Source: Patescibacteria group bacterium (GTDB taxonomy: Bacteria > Patescibacteriota > Minisyncoccia > Phycocordibacterales > PALSA-1337). Taken from it: a stretch of 9,611 nt of DNA. The DNA lies in contig JAGWNR010000015.1 in assembly GCA_028871265.1 (NCBI GenBank), positions 1 to 9,611 on the forward strand, written 5' to 3'. The position numbers and the translations under genes are program-made. Positions 6,343 to 9,611 of this stretch are shown piece by piece (the stretch's first letter is position 1; every line of letters begins with the position of its first letter). The notes beneath the pieces are model-generated. The model was not told where the DNA came from. It was given only the letters and a program-made list of their open reading frames with translations, and searched no databases.

Positions 6343-7368
6343 TTACATTGAACACAATTGTTGTCCAAGAGAAAATGCTTCGATGTATTCAAACTTGAAT
6401 ACGCGCCACATAACGGGAATGGCATAAACTCCACAATTGGCACCAATCAGTGCACCTACAACCGAGGCATTTGTGTCGGTATCTTTGCCGGCATTTACCG
6501 CCGCGAGCACACCACCCTCGAAATCAGTGGCGTGAATGATAGAGACACCGATTGCAAAAGCCGCGGTGTCAATGGCGTAATAACCGCAACCGACAGCAAG
6601 TCTCAATTTTTCAACTGAATCAAGTGCAGCGAGGGCCGAGACTAAACGAGACGATACTAGCTCGCCAGAAGGATGCTCGTCTTCCTCGATTGCGCGAACA
6701 TCACGAATTATTGTTTCCTCTGTCCACGAGGCCAGTTTGGCACCGTGAAGAGGCTGTTCATGTTTTCGACGTAAAATGAATTGCATGAGCAGGGCAACTG
6801 CGTAGGCGGCAATACTGGCTCGGATATCCGGATGAGTTAGTGAGCCCAGAGTTTTACATTGTTCCCACAAAGCGTAGCTGTCCTGGTGGTGATAGCGAAT
6901 AGCGTGGGCGATAGCCACCGGTGCAATTTTCATGACGACGCCGTTACCACAACCTTGGCCGTTTGCAGTAGGCGATAGTGAATTGAGGACCGGATCACGT
7001 TTACCGTCCGCGATGTCTTGAATGGCGGACTGAGTAGATTTACCCCAGCCAAAGGCGCTTTTCTTCAATTCCTTTACGTGTTCCTCCGCGCAGTCACGGA
7101 TATCAATTGTGCCGCGATTACGGATAATGGATCGTGCTACTGCCTGGGTCAGTTGCCAATCATCGGTGGTGTCGCCACCGCCGAGGTTAGCCGTGTCCCA
7201 AATGCGTTTTTGAACAGGATTCATAAAATACGTAACACCCCGGCCGTTATTTAACGCCTGAATATCCGTATGAGACATGGTTTCAACCGGCATGCCCATA
7301 GCATCACCTAGGCACGCGCCCAAAAGGCAGCCTTGGACGCGATTTAACATATAGTGTTCTTTTGTCAT
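6343..7368 (-). CDS. ADP-ribosylglycohydrolase family protein
   Basis: This 341-residue protein belongs to the DraG/ARH family, which removes ADP-ribose from proteins or small molecules using two magnesium ions. The opening RVQGCLLGACLGDAMGMP (10-27) is the family start. The metal-binding acidic cluster is GGGDTTDDW (63-71), with Thr68, Asp69 and Asp70. GCGNGVVMKIAP (139-150) is the conserved central motif, and NAGKDTDTNASVVGAL (292-307), with Asp296 and Asp298, supplies the second metal-binding cluster. All key acidic residues are present, so it should be active. DDW replaces the more usual DDT, as in a known DDWQLT-type branch. It has its own promoter, an AAAGG ribosome binding site (7376-7380) 7 nt before the ATG, and its own terminator. 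No ADP-ribosyltransferase is encoded nearby. Confidence 0.92.
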   Translation of the reverse strand: MTKEHYMLNRVQGCLLGACLGDAMGMPVETMSHTDIQALNNGRGVTYFMNPVQKRIWDTANLGGGDTTDDWQLTQAVARSIIRNRGTIDIRDCAEEHVKELKKSAFGWGKSTQSAIQDIADGKRDPVLNSLSPTANGQGCGNGVVMKIAPVAIAHAIRYHHQDSYALWEQCKTLGSLTHPDIRASIAAYAVALLMQFILRRKHEQPLHGAKLASWTEETIIRDVRAIEEDEHPSGELVSSRLVSALAALDSVEKLRLAVGCGYYAIDTAAFAIGVSIIHATDFEGGVLAAVNAGKDTDTNASVVGALIGANCGVYAIPVMWRVFKFEYIEAFSLGQQLCSM

Positions 7369-7405
7369 TGTTCAACCTTTCGTTTTTTGTTTTGTGTCTT
7401 TCTCT

Positions 7406-7433
7406 ACCATACGGTTTTTTATGAGGATGTCAA
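7406..7433 (-). promoter_or_regulatory. Sigma70-type promoter for the ADP-ribosylglycohydrolase
   Basis: On the minus strand TTGACA (7428-7433) is a perfect -35, followed after 16 nt by TATGGT (7406-7411). Transcription would begin near 7399, leaving a leader of about 30 nt that includes the AAAGG site. This is the only gene in the window with a conventional leader and Shine-Dalgarno sequence. Confidence 0.65.
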
Positions 7434-7585
7434 ATTTATTACAGATACATCCAATGTGTAGTGGTTATTACGTACATTTCGTTGATAAAGCTATGGAATA
7501 ACACTTTAAAAGCCTTATGAAACCTCACTAATTTAAGATTTTAACTTTTCTTTAATATTTTTTTAATCTTTCTTAATACCCATAT
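7434..7585. other. AT-rich intergenic stretch
   Basis: This lies between the divergent glycohydrolase and CPVC genes. I see no open frame, tRNA or stable hairpin. The right half (about 7530-7580) is very T-rich with repeated TTTAAT and CTTTCTTAAT patterns, and could act as an upstream promoter element for the 56-residue gene. Confidence 0.4.
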
Positions 7586-7594
7586 TGCTAAAAT
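7586..7594 (+). promoter_or_regulatory. Extended -10 promoter (TGCTAAAAT) for the 56-residue gene
   Basis: TGC-TAAAAT is followed by GTGGGT and then the ATG at 7601. The predicted transcription start coincides with the start codon, so the mRNA would be leaderless. Confidence 0.55.
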
Positions 7595-7600
7595 GTGGGT

Positions 7601-7771
7601 ATGAAAAAGCAAAAAATTTTCAAAAAAGAAGAATTTTTAGTCAGCAGTAATGATTATGAGGACGATAATTGCCCTGTGTGCAGGCTTATGCGAACATGCG
7701 AAAAGGAAGGGAGAGAGCCGACACATGTGGAAATTATGACGTCAATGCTCGAGGCCAATGGTTTGATTTGA
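7601..7771 (+). CDS. 56-residue CPVC small protein
   Basis: This short gene encodes a basic N-terminus (MKKQKIFKKEE), an acidic segment (DYEDD, 18-22), then CPVC (24-27), a third Cys at 33, and a helical tail rich in charged residues with REPTHVEIM (38-46). CxxC plus another nearby Cys suggests a small zinc-binding or redox unit, possibly completed by His42 or by dimerisation. I have a general impression of similar CPVC/CPIC-containing small proteins with a following REPT-like stretch in Patescibacteria, but I cannot name a family. Support for it being real: a good promoter placed exactly for a leaderless start, a sensible composition, and its position ahead of another plus-strand gene after 25 nt. 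The function is unknown. Confidence 0.65.
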   Translation: MKKQKIFKKEEFLVSSNDYEDDNCPVCRLMRTCEKEGREPTHVEIMTSMLEANGLI

Positions 7772-7775
7772 TACC

Positions 7776-7781
7776 TATAAT
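7776..7781 (+). promoter_or_regulatory. -10 element (TATAAT) for the ORF6N gene
   Basis: A perfect TATAAT lies 15 nt before the ATG at 7797, giving a leader of about 9 nt and no Shine-Dalgarno sequence. The -35 region is weak. The element falls just after the stop of the 56-residue gene. Confidence 0.5.
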
Positions 7782-7796
7782 CATACTTATATAACC

Positions 7797-8336
7797 ATGT
7801 ATACAAGAGAATTGATACCAACAGAAGCCATCAGCCAGCGAATATTCATCATCCGCGGCGTCAAGGTCATGTTCGATGCCGACTTGGCGGAGCTGTATGG
7901 GGTGACGACAAAGCGTCTCAATGAGCAAGTTAAACGTAATCTTACAAGGTTTCCTGCTGATTTTATGTTCCAACTTACCCTTGAAGAGATTGAATTATTT
8001 AACCGGTCGCAAATTGCGACCGGTTCCCAGAAACACCGCGATCCACGGTTTTTACCTTACGTTTTCACCGAGCACGGAGTGGCCATGCTTTCTGCAGTGC
8101 TTCGGAGTGAGCGTGCGATCGAGATGAGCGTGTACATCGTGAGGGCTTTCATCAAATTGCGAGAAATGATCGCTTCGAACAAAGAGCTTGGAAATAAAGT
8201 CAAGGAGATCGAAAGGGAACAGAAGCTTCAGAACAGGCACATAAACGCTATCTATCGCATCCTGGACAAACTGATCGAAGAACCTGTAAAGAAAGCGGGA
8301 CATATGGGGTTCAATCCACCATCTCATTCCCAGTGA
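7797..8336 (+). CDS. ORF6N-domain DNA-binding protein
   Basis: This 179-residue protein carries the ORF6N domain (about 13-100), found in phage antirepressor-like and many bacterial proteins. Characteristic blocks are FIIRGVKVMFDADLAELYGV (17-36, key residues D27 and LAELYGV), LNEQVKRN (41-48), RFPADFMFQLT (51-61), FLPYVFTEHGVAML (85-98) and the VYIVRAFIKLRE helix (112-123). Residues 125-162 form a charged coiled coil that probably dimerises the protein. The domain is thought to bind DNA, but targets in chromosomal copies are unknown. A perfect 25-nt palindrome lies inside the coding region (residues 69-76). The stop codon overlaps the LexA-type box of the downstream polymerase gene. No other phage gene is visible, so this looks like a stand-alone chromosomal copy. 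Confidence 0.9.
   Translation: MYTRELIPTEAISQRIFIIRGVKVMFDADLAELYGVTTKRLNEQVKRNLTRFPADFMFQLTLEEIELFNRSQIATGSQKHRDPRFLPYVFTEHGVAMLSAVLRSERAIEMSVYIVRAFIKLREMIASNKELGNKVKEIEREQKLQNRHINAIYRILDKLIEEPVKKAGHMGFNPPSHSQ
8001..8025. repeat. Perfect 25-nt palindrome inside the ORF6N gene
   Basis: AACCGGTCGCAA and its exact reverse complement flank one central A (8013). It encodes N-R-S-Q-I-A-T-G (69-76), in the linker between two conserved blocks of the domain. It could be a self-recognised operator, a mobile-repeat insertion site or an mRNA hairpin. Confidence 0.8.
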
Positions 8337-8349
8337 ACCTTTGTTCACT
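8332..8349. promoter_or_regulatory. LexA/SOS box upstream of the Y-family polymerase gene
   Basis: AGTGAACCTTTGTTCACT has 7-bp arms around CTTT and contains GAAC-N4-GTTC, the LexA (DinR) box pattern of Gram-positive bacteria. It occupies the spacer between a possible -35 (TTCCCA, 8327-8332) and the -10 at 8350, where repressor binding would block transcription. It overlaps the TGA stop of the ORF6N gene. I found no other match to this pattern in the window. Confidence 0.75.
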
Positions 8350-8355
8350 TATAAT
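8350..8355 (+). promoter_or_regulatory. -10 element (TATAAT) of the polymerase gene
   Basis: A perfect TATAAT ends 6 nt before the ATG at 8362, so transcription should begin at or beside the start codon. The AGAGG in between is too close to the ATG to serve as a normal Shine-Dalgarno site. Confidence 0.65.
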
Positions 8356-8361
8356 AGAGGC

Positions 8362-9611
8362 ATGAGTCAGTTAAAGAAAAAACAAAAGGCCAAGTTGAAT
8401 GCGGCCACGAATACAGACGCCGAATTTCCGCGGGCAATTTTACATGTAGACGGGGATGGATTTTTTGTGTCGTGCGAGTTGGCTAGGCGGCCTGATCTGC
8501 GTGGTCGTGCGGCGGTGACGGGCGAAGAGCGCGGCATTGCCACATCGATGAACCCCGGCGCAAAGGCACTTGGTATTACGCGCGGCATGCGCACACGCGA
8601 TATCCGTCGTTATTATCCGGATGTAGTTGTCCTGCCATCAGACTACCGGATGTATCGTCAGTACGCGCGCAGGATGTATTCCATTGTCAGAAAATTTTCG
8701 GACAAAGTTGAGGAATATTCCATCGACGAATGCTTTGCAGATCTTTCACAAGTCAAGAGAAAGCCTGGAGAGACTTGTCATGATCTAGCGCGAGTGATAC
8801 AGACCGAATTGCACCAATCGTTGGGTATCACTTTTTCTGTTGGACTCGGTGTGAACAAGGTGACGGCCAAGATCGCTTCAAAATGGAAAAAGCCCGCCGG
8901 CATTACGATTATTGGCCGTGGCTCGATCAGTGGATTTCTGCGCGATTTGCCGATAGGTAAAGTGTGGGGAATTGGCTCGTCAACGACGGTGTATCTGCGA
9001 AATTTGGGTATCTCAACAGCGCTTGATCTGGCACAAAAAGACCATGCCTGGGTGCGCGAAAATTGCGACAAACCTCTCGCAGAAATATACGAGGAACTCA
9101 ATGGAAATTTTGTAAAGGAATTGGAAACAGCGACGCGCCTGCCCAGCTCTATCCAGGACACTGCGACATTCTATCCACCGACGTCGGACATCGTGAGGCT
9201 GTGGTCGGAACTATCCTGTCATGTGGAGGATGCTTGCGCTAGATTGCGCGGCCAGGGACTTTTGGCCGGACATGCTTCATTCTTCCTAAAGACCCAGGAT
9301 TTTTTATACGTGCGCGGCGAAACAGATCTGCCAGATCTATCAGCCGAACCTGATTTGATCCTCGCAGCCATCCGACCACACTTTCAAAAAATATTTCATT
9401 CCGGTCGTCTCTATCGCGCCACAGGCATATCGCTCTCCGACATATGTACGGCAGAGATGGCGACGGCAAGTCTCTTTGCACTGCCGGCGCATCTGTCCGC
9501 TTCACGTGTTGTTCACCAAACCATCGACCGCCTGTCGCGTCGCTTTGGTAGTAATAGCGTTTTTCTGGGCTCGAGCCTCCGCGCCATGCGCACCAATCGC
9601 CGCCGTGCTGT
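8362..9611 (+). CDS. dinB: Y-family translesion DNA polymerase (DinB/UmuC type), 3' end cut by window
   Basis: This error-prone DNA polymerase copies past damaged bases. At least 416 residues are present and the frame runs off the right edge. A basic 22-residue extension precedes the palm motif ILHVDGDGFFVSCE (26-39), where Asp30 and Asp32 match the first metal-binding residues and Phe35 the steric gate. The motif YSIDECFADL (119-128) gives the catalytic pair Asp122-Glu123. FSVGLGVNKVTAKIASKWKKPAG (158-180; key block GLGVNKVTAKIASK) is the conserved palm end, and the helix-hairpin-helix (GIGSSTTVYLRNLGI, 203-217) and little finger (about 262-400) follow. SCE...RPDLRG looks UmuC-like, while the rest fits DinB, so the symbol is approximate. 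The LexA-type box in its promoter supports SOS induction. No UmuD-like gene is visible upstream. Confidence 0.9.
   Translation, partial: MSQLKKKQKAKLNAATNTDAEFPRAILHVDGDGFFVSCELARRPDLRGRAAVTGEERGIATSMNPGAKALGITRGMRTRDIRRYYPDVVVLPSDYRMYRQYARRMYSIVRKFSDKVEEYSIDECFADLSQVKRKPGETCHDLARVIQTELHQSLGITFSVGLGVNKVTAKIASKWKKPAGITIIGRGSISGFLRDLPIGKVWGIGSSTTVYLRNLGISTALDLAQKDHAWVRENCDKPLAEIYEELNGNFVKELETATRLPSSIQDTATFYPPTSDIVRLWSELSCHVEDACARLRGQGLLAGHASFFLKTQDFLYVRGETDLPDLSAEPDLILAAIRPHFQKIFHSGRLYRATGISLSDICTAEMATASLFALPAHLSASRVVHQTIDRLSRRFGSNSVFLGSSLRAMRTNRRRA

Noticed and set aside
7737..7744. TGACGTCA palindrome
   Set aside because: Only 8 bp and inside the 56-residue coding sequence; expected by chance at this length.
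8778..9161. Minus-strand open frame opposite the polymerase gene
   Set aside because: Antisense to conserved polymerase motifs; no domain seen.
1..9611. CRISPR array, tRNA, rRNA or insertion sequence
   Set aside because: No spaced direct repeats of CRISPR type, no cloverleaf or rRNA signature, and no transposase frame were found.

Overview
The window looks like a piece of a Candidate Phyla Radiation (Patescibacteria) or similar small-genome bacterial chromosome. The clues are compact gene packing, few Shine-Dalgarno sequences, A-rich purine tracts, and short single-function genes with no recognisable pathway operon. TGA acts as a normal stop codon (for example at 664-666, 7769-7771 and 8334-8336), so this is not a lineage that reads UGA as glycine. 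The lineage call is an inference from gene style, because the window holds no marker gene.

Layout from left to right. A minus-strand pair (86-1797) encodes a membrane protein with two DoxX-like modules followed by an HD-superfamily hydrolase. It is divergent from a plus-strand DrrA/DrrB-type ABC exporter (1916-3533). The gap between them holds two similar palindromes with the core AGGTCnGACCT, 22 nt apart centre to centre. A bidirectional terminator (3551-3576) separates the exporter from a minus-strand gene for a membrane-anchored, winged-helix-like small protein (3595-3963). Next is a minus-strand isoprenylcysteine-methyltransferase-type membrane enzyme (4037-4603), divergent from a plus-strand ABC-F ATPase (4684-6237). 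A minus-strand ADP-ribosylglycohydrolase (6343-7368) follows, with its own terminator. The right part holds three plus-strand genes in a row: a 56-residue CPVC protein (7601-7771), an ORF6N-domain protein (7797-8336) and a Y-family DNA polymerase (8362 to beyond the right edge).

Regulation is the most informative part. Four promoters carry an extended -10 of the form TGCTARNNT, and most genes begin within about 10 nt of the predicted transcription start, several exactly at it. This implies leaderless or nearly leaderless mRNAs. The polymerase gene has a Gram-positive-type LexA box (GAAC-N4-GTTC) between its -35 and -10, so it is probably DNA-damage inducible. The ORF6N gene carries a perfect 25-nt palindrome inside its coding sequence, which may be an autoregulatory or mobile-element site.

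The left genes suggest an envelope and export module. The right genes suggest DNA-damage mutagenesis next to a phage-type DNA-binding protein. No single complete new system is proven. The best candidates are the tandem palindromes, the SOS-box/ORF6N/polymerase cluster and the leaderless promoter architecture.
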